Shown here piece by piece: positions 12,211-25,625 of a DNA stretch of 64,000 nucleotides. Source of the DNA: Obelidium mucronatum (Eukaryota; Chytridiomycota; Chytridiomycetes; Chytridiales; Chytriomycetaceae); assembly GCA_025765595.1 (NCBI GenBank), contig JAIVFH010000081.1, positions 95,259-159,258 of the forward strand, read 5' to 3'. Both the position numbers and the translations under genes were made by a program. The notes under the pieces were generated by a model that was given only the letters and a program-made list of their open reading frames with translations, was not told the origin of the DNA and made no database searches. Numbering within the stretch: position 1 is the first letter of the stretch; each line of letters opens with the position of its first letter.

Positions 12211-13618
12211 ATGATCCACCTACGATCACTACGTGGAACTGTCCACTTATCGAACTTGCGCAGATTTACTTCATCGCCGCTTCCACCGCCCCAAACTGAC
12301 TCTGATGCCTTGGATGTCTGGGCCGACAAAAAGCTTATTTCCATCCTGGACCATTTCGATGCCCCGATTAGATGTGCTGCTGGATATGGCTCTGGAGTAT
12401 TCAAGCAGATGGGATACGACGATCCTAGCAAGGTGTGTCCTTTGTGTTGGGAGACAACTTGATTGATGTCAACGGAGAAATCCAAGCAGATAAGGGAATT
12501 TGTTTTCTAACACGTGTGTAAACAACGACTAGAAACCTCCTATGGTTGATTTGATTTTTGGAGTATCTCATCCTGAGCATTGGCATTATCTCAACATCAA
12601 GCAAAATCCATCTCATTACAGTTTCTTGGCCAAGTTTGGTGCACAACCCGTTGCTATGCTTCAGGAAAAGGTCGGAGCTGGCCTTTACTATAATACGGAC
12701 GTTTTAATCGATGGAATGGTTTGTTTCCTCTTGAAAAGTTTGGGTGGACACCTGACTCAAGTTTTTTTTTTTTCACTGCTTCAGAGAATTAAGTACGGTG
12801 TCATTTCCATGAAGCATCTGATTGAAGATTTAACTGAATGGAACAACTTTTATGTGGCTGGGAGACTTCAGAAACCTGTAAGCTTTATGCGATAGACTTG
12901 TTGAAAACCCTGACGACACTCAAAATTGTAGATAAAGATTTTGAGAGGAGACTCTCGAGTGAAGCTGTCTAATGACCAGAATTTATTGAACGCCTTGCGA
13001 GTAGCACTTCTCCTCCTTCCGCAAAACTTCACTGAGAAGCAGTTATACACAACCATCGTTCAGTTATCGTACTTGGGAGATTTTCGCATGACTTTTGGGG
13101 AAAACCCAAAGAAGATTGAAAACATTGTGAATGCCCAAATGCTGAACTTGAGAATACTGTACCGGCCAGTGATAGAACGTTTGGGAAGCTCATTTACGTC
13201 GACTCCAGAAGCCCTCAAGGTGAATCCCGGAAATGGTCTGGGAGAAACTATTCCTTTCGAGCAGGATTGGGATGTTCAAAAGCGAGGTGGTTTGCTCCTC
13301 GAATTACCTAAAGGGGTGAGAGGCAAGATTGTATCCTACTGGCAAACAGAAAATGGGTTTCCGTCTGATGGTATGCCCTCAGATGTACTGAAAGGTCTGG
13401 AACTTGCTCAAAAAGTTGTCAGTTCGGGGAAAATCGAGCAGTTTGTGAAAAAAGGTATTTAGCACCCCTGCATCGCCAATGCTTACTAAGTTTTCCTTAA
13501 AGCTATCACAAACATTGTGGGGACACCGGCTTTGACGCAATCCATGAAAGGATTCATCTCTGCAGGTCCAGCTAAGTCGTTCAGCTACATTGGCGAAAAG
13601 TTGTCCAAGAGAGGATAA
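12211..13618 (+). CDS. TAM41: Mitochondrial CDP-diacylglycerol synthase Tam41
   Basis: Phosphatidate cytidylyltransferase of the mitochondrial inner membrane; it makes CDP-DAG for cardiolipin. The N-terminus is basic and Ser/Arg-rich (MIHLRSLRGTVHLSNLRRF), as for a mitochondrial presequence. The nucleotidyltransferase motif AAGYGSGVFKQ is present, followed by PPMVDLIFGVSHPEHWH, GAGLYYNTDV and the conserved YGVISMKHLIEDL. The third part contains ILYRPVIERLGS and the C-terminal TPALTQSMKGFISAGP block. Five introns, all GT-AG; no frame breaks. It starts 89 bases after the RRP5 stop and converges with TBC1D31 across 114 bases. Length (about 400 residues) fits the family. Confidence 0.93.
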
Positions 13619-13732
13619 AGAAAAACTTATGTAATTTGGGGGGGCATAATAAACTATCATTTTTTAATAAATCAGCTTTGGAAAATAACGCTGCGAGGTC
13701 CTGGCGATCTGAGGAGTTACTGGGCCAAATTG

Positions 13733-16700
13733 TTAAAATTGATTGTCTGACCGGACAGGACTTGCGTGTCTCTGACTTTCCCCATCGTCCGAAACGTCTA
13801 CAAAGCGCATTTGCTCAGCGCGGCGGTGGCGTCTCTCTTCCACTAGCTCAGGAGACCATGCACGTGGCCGAATTCGAGTCGGACTGAGCGATGGATCCCT
13901 GAGGCCTTGCTTCACGGCATTGGCCAGTCTCGCTGTCTCCGGGGCATTCACTGAGTCTCCTGGGCCTTTTGTGGCTTCATCGACATCTAAATTAAACGCA
14001 CCAGCTGGAATTCCCACGGTTTTTGCGTGCCGTCCAAGTCGCTCAGCCCGAGTGTGATCAAGCCGGGCCAGCTCTTCTCGTGCTGATATCATCTCCTCTC
14101 GACGGGCAAGCCATTCATTTTCTACCTCTTTGAATCTAGCGTCAATTACATCTTGATCAAGACGTGATTCAAAGTCGTTGCGGTTGGCGCCAACAACCTT
14201 GGCGAGCGAAAGTGCATGAAGTTTTGCAGCATTGCTTTGATGGTCGACAAAGCTTTTGCGAGCTACAAAAGCAATTAATTCCGTGCCAAGTATCAAATTT
14301 AAAGCAATAGAAAACCTTCTGCGATTCGCCGAAGGGCACGAGCGCGTTGTTCCTTTTCGAGTGCATCCAATCGAGAAATCCGCTCTTTATGAGAATCTTC
14401 GGCTCCTAAAAAAGATATTAGTCAATCCGAATTTTAACTGAATGGCAAGTGTCAATTACCCATCATGTTTTCCCACCACTTCTCCACCATTTCATTCATT
14501 TTCCAGTCTGCAGTTTCCCATGCTTTCTTGTCATGATTCAAATCTTCTGTCAGCTTAACAACTTCATCAGCCATTTTCCTGGAAGTTACAGACATTTTAA
14601 GGAAATAGAAAATGGCATAGGGCGTTTTACCTTCTTCTCAAAATGTCTACTTCATCTGCTCGGATCTTTTCCTTCATCTTGCTTTGGTAATTGACGATAA
14701 ACTCGGGATACTTATTGAAGATTGCATATTGTCCCCTCAAGAGTGGTTTAAACGGTTCGAAAAATGTAATAGGCGAGCAGGTATCTGGCGTTCTAGAGTG
14801 CATTTTATAGGCCGAAACTATAACTTTATCGATTGACACGGGGTTCACGCGTGTTAAGAAGTACTGGTAATCTTCAAGAGTGCTGACTGCAATAAGCGAG
14901 GTCCGTGATGCAATAAGATAGGCAACGATAAAGTAATACATGTAAGCAGGAGGATTTGTCACCATCTGATTTTGAGGGGTTATTTGTTGGTTTCAACACT
15001 TTCAACCGTACTTACATGATCCCAGACCTTCAACCAATCTGATTTGGACACAATCTCAGTGAATAATGTTTGCATCAAACCCCATCCATAAACTTGGCTC
15101 GTGATTTTATGCCGTGTAAAGTGTGATAAAAGCTCAGGATCATGGTAAGCGAGTAAGTCCTCTAGAACTCCAAGGCACTCAATGGGAGGATTTGGATAGT
15201 ATTCCCACCATTTTTGGCACCAATTTACTTTTGTAAATATTTGTAGATTAGTGCATTTGTAAGTATTTGTACTGTTTGAATGGCTTGAAACTCAACTCAA
15301 CAGTGTCATCATCACTTCAAAGCCAGAAAACATGTCATTGATGAAAAGTTTCACAACCGGGAACATCATTCCTGGAAGGTAATCCAAATCTTCAAAGATG
15401 GGAGACCAATGCGCCAAACAAGACAGAATTCTATGCACCACCTTCAAAACACTGATAATTAATTTTGAATACCACTCACTTTTCTATTGATTTTGCCAAA
15501 CGCTCGCTCTTAAGAGGAAAATTCTTGCGAAATTCTTTTACAGATGGGTGTATGCTTTTTTCGAGCAGAGTATCATAGGCCTCTCGGTTTTCGGGGAGTT
15601 TCAAAAGGAACCTCCAAATCATGGTTCTGTGTCAAGAATTACCAAAGAGCAACCTTTCCATGATTCCCATCAATTACAACGTCGTACCGATAGTCTTCTG
15701 GGTAGCTTCCATAATGCTTAAGATAGTTAAGAAGCTTTCGACGGTTGAGGATGGTAGTGTCTTCCTATGACAGCATTAAGAAAATCCAAAAGAGCGCGAT
15801 CAAGAAACAATACCTTGGCCTCAATCATTTCATAAAATGTCTTTGTGTGCTCCATTTGAAGCTTGACTCGTTTCGCTGGTGATCCAGGAGCGCTCCTATC
15901 AGGCCCCAAGATTTCCAACATTTCAACCTAAACAGATACTTATGAAAAACCACTCGTACTGTGACCGTGCACAAACATTTTCATCGGACGGCTCAAAGTC
16001 GTCATTCTTTTTCTCGGTTTTCAGTTTGAGTATATAATCTATACGGAGCAAACGAATGGAGTATTTTGCATCCATTAATACCACTGTCATTACGGTTCCA
16101 TCATGGGACAAAGAAAAAGACCGAAACTAGATCTTTTTGTGAGTTTAATTTTGAAAGTGTTAAAGCACCCACTAAGTGTTTTCCTTTGAACTGTCCAAGC
16201 ATTTTCGCAGCTTCAGTATCAATAAATATCAGCTCTCCACCACTAGACAACACCGCTACAATCTGAAAAAATTGATTTTTAAAACCTGTCTGATATCGGA
16301 AGTAGTTATACTAACACTGCTATTGCCAATAAATGCAATTTGCGATATAATTCGTTTCTTGAAAGCTGGGAATAAGAATCTCATGCATCAATCGTTTTTC
16401 AGTCAAATTCCACACATATATTGATGATGATCTGAAACAAGACAATAAGCAGAACAACAAAGAAGTTCTTATGTGACTTACAAGCCACCATAAACCATCA
16501 ACTCATCATTTGCAGAAACCGAGAAAAAAGCCGTTCGAGGGATAAGCATCAGTTTGTTTCGAAAATCAGCATCATCGGGGTCAGAAGTCCCAATAGTGGT
16601 TCCATCTTTTGGATTTGCAGCAAAACGTTCAAGAGATATTTTCCATCGCAGATTAAAGGTGTCAGAGTCCCAAATGAGGATAGATCCATCATTAAATGCA

Positions 16701-17598
16701 GTAACAATTGAGTCTCCAGTGAAGCTAAAGCTGGCCTGTTTGAGACAGTTAGGGAATATATGTCATAAAGAAAAAGACAAGCCTGTTGAACACCAGGACC
16801 AGCTCCCATCAAAAGACGCTTCCTCTCCCACTTTTCTGTGTCCCAAATAATAGATTCGGAGCGACTATTGGAGATGGCGATTGGTTTATTCGGATGAACC
16901 GACACAGCTGTTGGCTCGGATCGGTGATATGCCGGAAGCCTCGCTACCAATTGATTTGAATCTATTTTGATTAAAATAAGACATTAGAAATCTTAAAGAA
17001 TTCTAAATGCCGAGTACCTATATTGTAGCAGTGTATGGAGTTGTCAGAAAGTCCGACAATGACTTCCCTCCTCCTAACTGAATTAAACGCCATGCATGTT
17101 GCCGACACACCCGATCGCGCAATTAGCCAGAATCTTTAGTTGAAACGAGTGTTAGGAGTTTTTTTCGCTGGGTGACATACTTTACTTGTTTTTGCACACG
17201 TCAAAGCAGAACAAATGGCCTCTTTGATCGACAGCACAGATTACAAAAGCGAAAGAGGACTCGAAGGTGTCGTTCGCGTTCAGAGTTTCTGTATTTGAAT
17301 TGATTGCAGTTTTGATGTTCCCAAAAGGCATTTCTCGAGAACTAGCCACGCACGAGAACGGGACAGGCCTGATAAATGCATCTGGACTCAAAGAATTCGA
17401 AGGAGACGCATTGTAGATGCGAAGGAGGGTCCTGGCAGGTGAGCATGGCTCTGTTAACATGGAAAACTGGTGGCGTCACAAGTACCCTTTGCTGCCTTTG
17501 CCAGTCACCATCTTCCGCCACTCGGATAGTTTCCAAAGGTCGCCGCTCTTTGAGTCTCCGACAAACGCTGTGCGTGGAGCATTGGCAGACGCGTCCAT
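13733..17598 (-). CDS. TBC1D31: TBC1D31-like WD40/TBC-domain protein (ciliary/centriolar)
   Basis: In animals TBC1D31 is a centriolar-satellite protein with N-terminal WD40 repeats, a Rab-GAP-like TBC domain and a C-terminal coiled coil. The same order is visible here: WD repeats at about 16000-17450 (for example PNKPIAISNSRSESIIWDTE), a TBC region at about 14650-15650, and a charged helical tail to 13733. The junction of TBC domain and tail is diagnostic: GQYAIFNKYPEFIVNYQSK followed by IRADEVDILRRR, very close to the animal sequence. Start at 17598 (MDASANAPRTAF). Many short introns. The first exon appears broken near 17460-17500; each candidate break falls on a CAG (coding strand). It lies 51 bases from the cyclase stop, same strand. 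A ciliary role fits a zoosporic fungus. Confidence 0.8.
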
Positions 17599-17649
17599 GG
17601 TGTGCTGATTCAAAGAATTCCCCAATTTTAGTTTATTATTTAATAATAT

Positions 17650-20600
17650 TCAATGCGCGCTAGATGCAGAAATCGACTGTGCAGCTCGTGTTTTACTATT
17701 TAGCGAGCTTTGCAGGTTTTTGAGCATTCGGCGCTCGATAACATCACGGCGGAACTTGTAGTCCATGCTGTCAAAATAGCTAGAATAGGCTTGAGCATCG
17801 CCATCGCTCGAGTCTTGGGTCTGTACACCGACCATCCATTTATACGCCAGCAGCATAATCGAATGGTATTCTGTGAGAAAGTACTTCTCTTTGGCGGCTT
17901 CGACAATTTTGTCGATTTCAGTGCAAAACAACTGTCTCTTCCCTTGGCGAAGAAGCAAAAGGCTTTTACACATGTGATTCAAGTGCGTGAGAAGTGGAGG
18001 TGCCCTGGTCAACTTGATTCTCAGAATAAACTTCAGCAATTCAAGTTCGGGATCTCCGTTTCGTACCCTGTTCTCACTTGTTTTCTTTGTACCGTCTTCA
18101 AATATGAACCAATCAGTGATGGAGGATACTATCATGAAAATAATGGCTCCCTGCTGAGTGACCTTTGTTTTGCAAACGTTAGAACTAAGTTTAAGACAAT
18201 CAGAGAGACCATGTACATTTTCAGGAGGCAACTTTTTGAGTTTTTTCAGCAGGCTGGTACTATGCGTTTCAGCACGATTCCTCCAAATAAATAAGTCATC
18301 CTTCTTGAATACGTATTGCATAACGCTCACGCATATTGTGAGGCAACATGCTTCAAACAAGAGTCTATTCTCAATGTCGTCCACATTTTCTTCCGAAATC
18401 GTCTATGGAGGTGTTTTAGCGTTCCTTTAAATTTTGAAATAGCAATACCTCTGTGGCCGGCTTAATGGGAACTCGCGCGTTTTCCAAATACGCTTTTGAT
18501 GCCTCTTCTATGTTCCCTAAGCTGCACTGAACTACCGCCTGTTGTATCAGATACGAGGATTGCATTGAAGAATCGCAATTGCTGCTGTTGTACCACTTAA
18601 GTGTCAGCTCGCGATCATAATCAGCTCCAGAGAACTCGCCAAGACTTATTCGACGTGTTAATAACTCGAGTACAGACAGCATGCAACTCACATTATCAGC
18701 ATTTCGACAATCTTTGAGCGACACCAAAAAGCATCTTCAGAAGTTCCCAACCCTATCTCTGTTTTGATGCTTTCCAGGTTTTGAAAATGTTCCAATGCAA
18801 TTCTCCAAAATCCAGATATTCTTGCAGACTGCCCTTTACATTTCACCAATTCTGAATACATCACTATCTGCATAGAAGACATATTCTCCACTTTATAGTC
18901 TTCGAGAACTTGAATGTATAATCCATTACTAATGGCTGATAGCTTATAGCTGAGCTTTTTGAAAGGGGCCCAAAATGTTGCCTGAGCCACCAGTAAGTAA
19001 GTTAAGCAGTAGCGAAGTTTCCAATCGTTTTGATCGCAACCCATTAAGCAAGTTGAAAACGCGTTAAAGAGAATATAATCCAGTGAGCGTTTGTTTACGG
19101 CCAAGATTCTTATTATTCCACCAATTGAGATTGAAACTTCGGTGAACAAGGATTCGATCAAGTTTTCGCGCACCGTTTCATTTTCTGATTAGAGATGGCA
19201 TCTGCGATAATTGGAAATTTGGAGCAGAGAAGTGCGGTTGAAAATACACGTTGCGCTTCGGCCTGAAACATTCACGAAACGACTGATGGCAGTGAATAAA
19301 AACGAAGCATGCCAGAGATCGATGAAGCCATGAGGTTGGTATCCGATATCCTAACAGTGATAAAGAGTCGTAGTAATGAACTATAGCCGATTGTTGGTCG
19401 CTGTGTTTCAAATCAATACTTGATACCAGAACTCTTTTACGTACCCAAGTTCATAATAAATTTGACCCAACAGTCGACTTTCTTTAGAAAGCTCCAAGTT
19501 GCTTAGTCCTATGTGACTTTCTTTCCTGATTGAGACAAGCAGCGCATAGTACTCTAACGCCTCCGAAGATCTATATATCGTAGCCGAGTCAATGAATGCT
19601 CTCAATATAACCTTTTGTTTTCTTTCATGCTGATTGTTGATTTGCATCAAATGGAAAATCAACACCTCAGTTAAATGGCATTTCCTGTCGGAGCTGGACC
19701 CTCCTTCGTTGATTTTCTTTTCGTAAAAATCTGCCAGCATTTCGTGCATTTCTTCTCGCTTAGATGGTATCACTGTGGAAAGAATTCCTTGTTGAATCAA
19801 GTAGTGGGTGAATGCAAGTGTGTTTGGTGAGTCCCCTTTCTTAATAAAGCGATATTTATCAGAGTTGATAATAAGACTGTATAAACTGGTTGGGCTATAG
19901 TCGATAGACGATAGGGTTAACCGCAAACTTGTGCTTTCAATTATTTGGCTCAGCTCAAGTGTGTCAAAGTATTGACCGCAAACAGCAGCGAGCTTCAGCA
20001 AGACCTTTAGAGGTGCGGAAAGTTTATCGAATCTATTTATCCATTATGAGTTGCATGGTGGGTGATCATATCAAAGACATTGACGTACTGAGACACGATT
20101 GCGCCAACAGCTTCACTAGGAAGTTCAATGCCAGCATTTTCATTGACGTACGTTAATTCATTGTTATGAACTTTAAGCAGTGATTCTTCATAAAGCATAT
20201 TAATGAATATGTTTGTCACCAACGCAATTCCTTGGCTTCTTTCCAAAACATCCTTGACCAAGTTATTGCTAACTGTAGATGTGGGTTTCAGCATGCCTTT
20301 AAACTTGTAGCGAATGAGCTCTTCGATGGACTCATAATGAAATGGAGTCAAAGGAATTTTGTGTTTTGACAATGCCGAAAGAGCATAGAATCTGTCTTGA
20401 TACATTTTCGACCATTCCTACAGACAAAAAAACATATTGGATGATTCTTTAGTGGTTAAACTGTGGCAAAAAAGAAAGTGAATCAAAATCCCAACCTCAG
20501 CCGGACGACACGACAATATAAATAAGACAAATGGGCATTTTCTCATCAATGCTGTGAGAAGATCATAAGAATAACTGTCGCACCATTGCAAATCATCAAA

Positions 20601-23600
20601 TATTAAAGTCGTTTTGATTCCTAGTCCCAGCAAGCTTTCAAAAATGTTGCTGAATATTGCAGATAGCCGCGGAATAATGTCTGCTGCCATTTGGCTGCTC
20701 ATATCTGCGCTTTCGGAGATTCCTGGAACGTATTTAAGCAAATCAATAGATGATTGAGGTTCTCCTAGATTTTGCAAGTATGTTGCTATCGCTCCGTGAT
20801 CGATGATAGTTGATCTTGTGCTTTTAAGTGCATATGAATCGGTGGATTTCATTGCATAAGAATCAGTGGACTTGGATGCGAGTCCTGAGGAGCCTACAAG
20901 ACTTGCAGATCCAGGAGCCAAGTAGTTTGGATTCCGTATGAGTGATTTTGAGGTATCAATTGATTTCATTTGGGATGAGGACTTTCGTATAACTCCAGTG
21001 CACATTTTTTGATCCGCCTGAGACAGTTCGCGTTCGAACTGGAACAGACGGAGGGTCTTCGGCAGGGGGTAAAACCCCGCTTACTCGAGAGTTATCTACA
21101 GTGGATCTCCTTCCCATAAGAATGTTTGTGATATCATTGACGACTGAAGCCCGGCGTTTATCTGGAACCACAGCAAATGAATAATGCCTTGTTGTAGATT
21201 GCCTCACTGACTGATTCACTGGTGTTGTGGGTAGAGGTGGAGTATCTGCAGTATTTAATAGTAATGGGCCAACAAAACTGACTCGATGAGAGCTGATACT
21301 CTGAGCACTTTCTAATATACTCAAGGCAACTGATTTTCGTCTATCCTGCACATCAGCCCCGGGTCTCATCATTGAACTTCCTATTCGATTTCACTCCCAA
21401 AGAGCCAGCTAGGGATGTGGAATGGCGGCTGCCCCTGTTGCTTACAACAGGCGAAACTTCCTTCATGTTGATTCGATGCTTAATATGGTGCGATAGCTCT
21501 CGCAATAGCTCCCCAAAAATGAATAATGGCGCTTTTTGCTGGTGCTCCAAGCTTTGCCCTGTACTGCAGTTCTTACATTTCAGCAAGTTATGTTTCAATA
21601 CTAACAATTCTACGTACCAGATAAATACATTTTTTTCGCTTATTAACTGTCTCTCACAATAAGCCCGCAATGCACTTTTACCGACCCCGCTTCGCCCTGT
21701 TATCAAGACACTTTCTTGACTCCCTGACTTCCACCCTCCACAAATAGTTTGCAGTCGCGCCTTCTCCAGCTCTCTACCTACTAGCCTAGACTCATCTTCC
21801 ATTCGCTTCAGAGAGCTTCCACGAGTCTTTTTTGTTGGTGTGAAAATGGATACTGGTTCGGAAATGCCTTTGATAGCCACAGTCTGATAGTCTGTTTTGA
21901 ATGTATAGTCTGTTTTTGCACCATTATAAGTATCTTCGTCACACAATATTGTTCCTTCGCATATCGGCAGACACATGAAACGTGCGGCATTATTTACACT
22001 GACTCCAAGAATAGTCCCATCACATCTCTTTGAGTTCCCCACGATTCCTGAAAAAACCGATCCCGTAGATATTCCTATGGAAAAACTCTTCCCGAATAAC
22101 TTTTTTAAAGGCGTTGACATATGTAAAGCGGCCCCTATTACAAGAGGAGATTCTCCTTTTTCGTGAGAGAATCCATCAAGACCCCAAACCAAGAGGGCTG
22201 TAACTCCTTTGTCATCACAATTGAACTGTCGTAGACATCCTTCAAACTTTTTTAAAGCGCTCAAAACTATTTGAACGGCTTGTTGAAGTACATTCAGGTG
22301 AACTGGCTCGTGAAGTGTTTCAGAAGCAAAGCTGGGCATTTTAAGAAACAAGACAGAGACGTTTCTAAGCTGGTCATAGTTTTCAAATACATGCGCAATA
22401 TTCAGCGGCTGCGGTGGCGCCCCCTCTGTTATAACTTCGAAATTCGGCGTGGATAAGTCTTTCAGAGGTTCTTGAGAGAAATTGTTCATGATAACGCGTT
22501 TGATTCCATCATCCAGGAATGCAGCGCATCGAGAGATTGTAGGCCCAGAAGATATTTCATATGCATTCAATTGCGATACAGATCTGGAATACTTTGAAAT
22601 GTTTGATTTTTCTGATAGCTCCAATATTCTAGTCATCAGAGGATTCATTAAGTCAAATGCGTCCTCAATTGTGGATGATATCAGTCTGTATTTGAGGCCT
22701 TGACTCATTCGATGCTCTGAATACTTGGCAACCTCTGTTTGCAAATCGGTTCCAAAAAAAGAGAATAATTCCGGACTGAAGACAAAGTCTCCTTCGGTGC
22801 CAACGGCCAAAAACTCAGAAGCAAACTTCATTGACTCCCCTGCAATGAAGTACTCTATCCTTGTTTTCGATGATAATGGAGCGGTGTAACTATCACCAAC
22901 ATGAATATGCGACGTCTTTCCAAAACCCAGTCCTATATGAATCTTCAGAGGTTGTGGCTTCCAGAATACATCATGTGTACTTTCGCCAACTACATCCGTG
23001 GAGCCCTTTTTTGAAGAGTGACCAGCCATTACTTGGCCAACAAGGGAGTTTCGATTGGGTATTTGTAAGTTTGAAGGGTTTCCGGACATTCTTCTCTTTG
23101 TATTTGGAGTAACTGCTGATAATATAGGCTGCTGCGCTATTAGAGTAGTTTGATGTTGAGATGGCGGTGATTGAATCTGCATCGAAAGCCGCCTTTGAAC
23201 ATTTGGAGCGGGTGGAACTGCAACAACAGAAGTCCTTTTCATTGTAACGGACATTCGATTCGATATTCCCGGAGAGTTAACTGCTGATGGCACTGTACCA
23301 ACTGGAATCAATCCCATCGAATGGCTGGCGATATCTTTGGAATTTACTGGAACTTTTATGTTGTAATCTGAAAAAAACGATAAGAGCTCTATGCAACATA
23401 ATAGCGCTTTGGCCGTCAATAGCTCTTTTTCTTCCGGAGAGAGCTCAGTTGTCGAAGTCCTAAACAACTCATGGCTTCAGTTCTGTGACTGTAGAATCGC
23501 CTTAAATCCCTCACCAGCTTGCAATAATGGCATCTCCCGAAAATTTAACTACAGATCCGTATCCGTCTTGGACACGCTTTATGATTTCAATGATGGGTGG

Positions 23601-23886
23601 ATTGAGGAGCTCCTTGACTTTCGCGCCTCCATCATTTCCATAAAAACTCTGGAGGTGACTTGTTAGCTTAGAGTATCCTGCAGTCAAATTGAAAAAGAAG
23701 TAAGCGATCCGATTCTGAGTTGCTCCAGTATGTTTCTGTGGAACCTGATATATCGATGATGGCTGTCATTCCAAAGTCCGAAACGTCAGCCCACGGTGGT
23801 TCTCGCACACTAGATTGTGATATCAAGTCACGCACGTGCTGTGGGACGAAGCTGAGAAGCCTCATCTCATCAGGTGTGGGGGGCAT
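17650..23886 (-). CDS. Soluble adenylyl cyclase-like protein (ADCY10 type: tandem cyclase domains, NTPase, TPR-like tail)
   Basis: Predicted to make cAMP from ATP in the cytosol or flagellum; ADCY10-type enzymes respond to bicarbonate and calcium. Order: N-terminal LSFVPQHVRDL; C1 cyclase domain with the metal motif IDISGYSKLTSHLQ spliced across a short intron and KFSGDAIIASW; C2 domain (VTALLVWGLDGFSHE, FSIGISTGSVFSGIVGNSKR, GVSVNNAARFM); a P-loop NTPase (LITGRSGVGKSALRAYC) with Walker B (TTLIFDDLQWCDS); then a long helical TPR-like region to 17650. This matches soluble adenylyl cyclase, not the membrane or yeast Cyr1 forms. Start chosen at MPPTPDEMRLLSF (23886). The C-terminal third (about 19200-21370) needs several frame corrections; two at CAG on the plus strand (21355, 20997) fit exactly. 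A partly decayed gene is possible, but both C1 metal motifs and the P-loop are intact. Confidence 0.8.
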
Positions 23887-24276
23887 CTGACAGCAGTACA
23901 AAGGTTCGGAAAATCCAGAAACAATGGCCGAAATATTGACACTCAAATTCCAATACGAAGAGTCAAGGTTTTTATTGCCTTTCGGAAAGTACCTTTGGTA
24001 ATTCCAAACTGGGTCAATCGAAAAAGAATGGAATTACCAGTGCGGGAGTGAGTATCTATTCTGGTCACCTTCTGTTTCGACTATACTATAGTGCTAAGAC
24101 GTACATCACACCACAAGCAGACGTTTGATGAAGGAGAATGCGTCACTCTGCGACACCAACAAACAAAGGCAATAATGACTCAGAAATCTCCCTTCAATAA
24201 ACAACAATAAATACCTTGCTTCGCATCACAAAATCAAAATCCTATCAAAAAAGAACATCGAGGACACATTAGACAA
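23887..24276. other. Divergent intergenic region between the cyclase and a hypothetical gene
   Basis: About 390 bases separate the two divergent start codons. I see no conserved coding exon. The region should carry both promoters. Nothing resembling a known regulatory motif stands out. Confidence 0.5.
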
Positions 24277-25304
24277 ATGCCAGTCCAATACAGAAAGAAC
24301 GCTTTGGCTCCTTTGGTCATGCTGGCTGACGCAGCTACTCTTCCATTTGCTGTCAACACTACAAAGGCCATCTTCAAGTTGTGGTCTGTGAAAAAAAGCA
24401 AGCCTGGCAAGAAAGCTTTTCCTCTCTGTATTGACTGCCGGAAGGTGAGATCCGCTTTTCTGTGGGTTTTAGTCAAGCGCATTCTTATTATTATATTCTC
24501 CAGTCGCTGTTCATCGTTGCCCCTTCTGCAAGCCCTGTGGTTGTTCAAGAAACTTTAGATAACACAATCGTTGAAAGAGAGGCAAAATCCGAGCTTGGGG
24601 CTTCTGAAGATATCGTTGAACACGTTCACAACCACAGCGACACGGAACAGTGTGCATGTTGTGCCAACTTGACCAACTTTGTCCTGGAATTCACGGATGA
24701 TGAAGAAGAACCAGCATCCAAAGATGTTCAAGAGGATATTGTTTCTGAGACCTCTTCCACAACTATTTCCTCGCTGCATCAACGGCAAACAATCTCCGAC
24801 TCACGTCAAACTATCGAAAAGGAGGATATTCAAATTTTGCCTATGCCACACGAAGAACCTGTTCTTAATAGTGACCCTATCCCCACAGTTTCACTGGTCA
24901 CTGAAACAACCAAAGAAACGCCTGTAGAAACGCCATCCATCATCACACCCCCTGATGAAATTCACATGCCATCCATGAATCGAACACCCCCTCCTTCCAT
25001 CAAAGCAGCATCTCCTGTCATGAAGCCGAAAGATTCTATGGAACAAGTGCAACTTCTTTGTGGACCCCTTCCCCACCAATCAACATCACCAGCCTCGCCA
25101 ATTATTTCCACATCCCCACAACAGCAACAGCCGCAATACAGCCCTATTTCACTCATCTCTTCTCCCGCTGTTCCACCGGCTCCAGCACCTGGCCTCAAAC
25201 GGCGAGAATCTTTCTTGAAACGAAAAACTTCTTCCGCTCAAATCAAAGCAACAGCATGGTGGAATAAGGTTCAATCTAAGTTTACTCACAAAGAACAATC
25301 CTGA
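24277..25304 (+). CDS. Hypothetical Ser/Pro/Thr-rich protein with two cysteine clusters
   Basis: I do not recognise this gene. Two exons, 24277-24444 and 24504-25304, joined by a GT-AG intron, give about 320 residues with no frame break. Exon 1 encodes a short hydrophobic/basic segment ending in FPLCIDCRK. Exon 2 has a CACCANL cluster about 50 residues later; the CxxC and CxCC pairs could bind a metal. The rest is disordered: an acidic patch (FTDDEEEPASK), then Thr/Pro/Ser-rich sequence, and a basic C-terminus (LKRRESFLKRKTSSAQ) ending KFTHKEQS. An AATAAA signal lies at 25312-25317. A regulatory or scaffold role is possible but not shown. Confidence 0.7.
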
Positions 25305-25625
25305 GTGTATAAATAAAATATAAACGATTGTTTAGATAGCTTTTATCAAGTTTTTATGTTTCCTTTCACGGTCGCATCCAACACCTCTTATGAAAGGATT
25401 CCGAAGGAAGAGACATCTTTACTGGTATTCGAACAAAACTATGTAGTAAGAAATGATTATTTATTTTGTATACGTTATTTGCAGAATGCATAAACAACAA
25501 ATGAGAAGTGAGGAGTGGCAACAAAAAAAACCCGTCCTCTGATAATAACAAGGAAAATTAAATACATAATATGCAAGGAATACAAAGATGAAAAAAATAG
25601 TTCCTCCCATCCCCCAATCTCTCGC
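25305..25625. other. Convergent intergenic region
   Basis: About 320 bases between two convergent genes. AATAAA-like signals occur on the plus strand directly after 25304, and A/T-rich sequence lies toward 25625 for the opposite gene. No coding potential seen. Confidence 0.5.
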
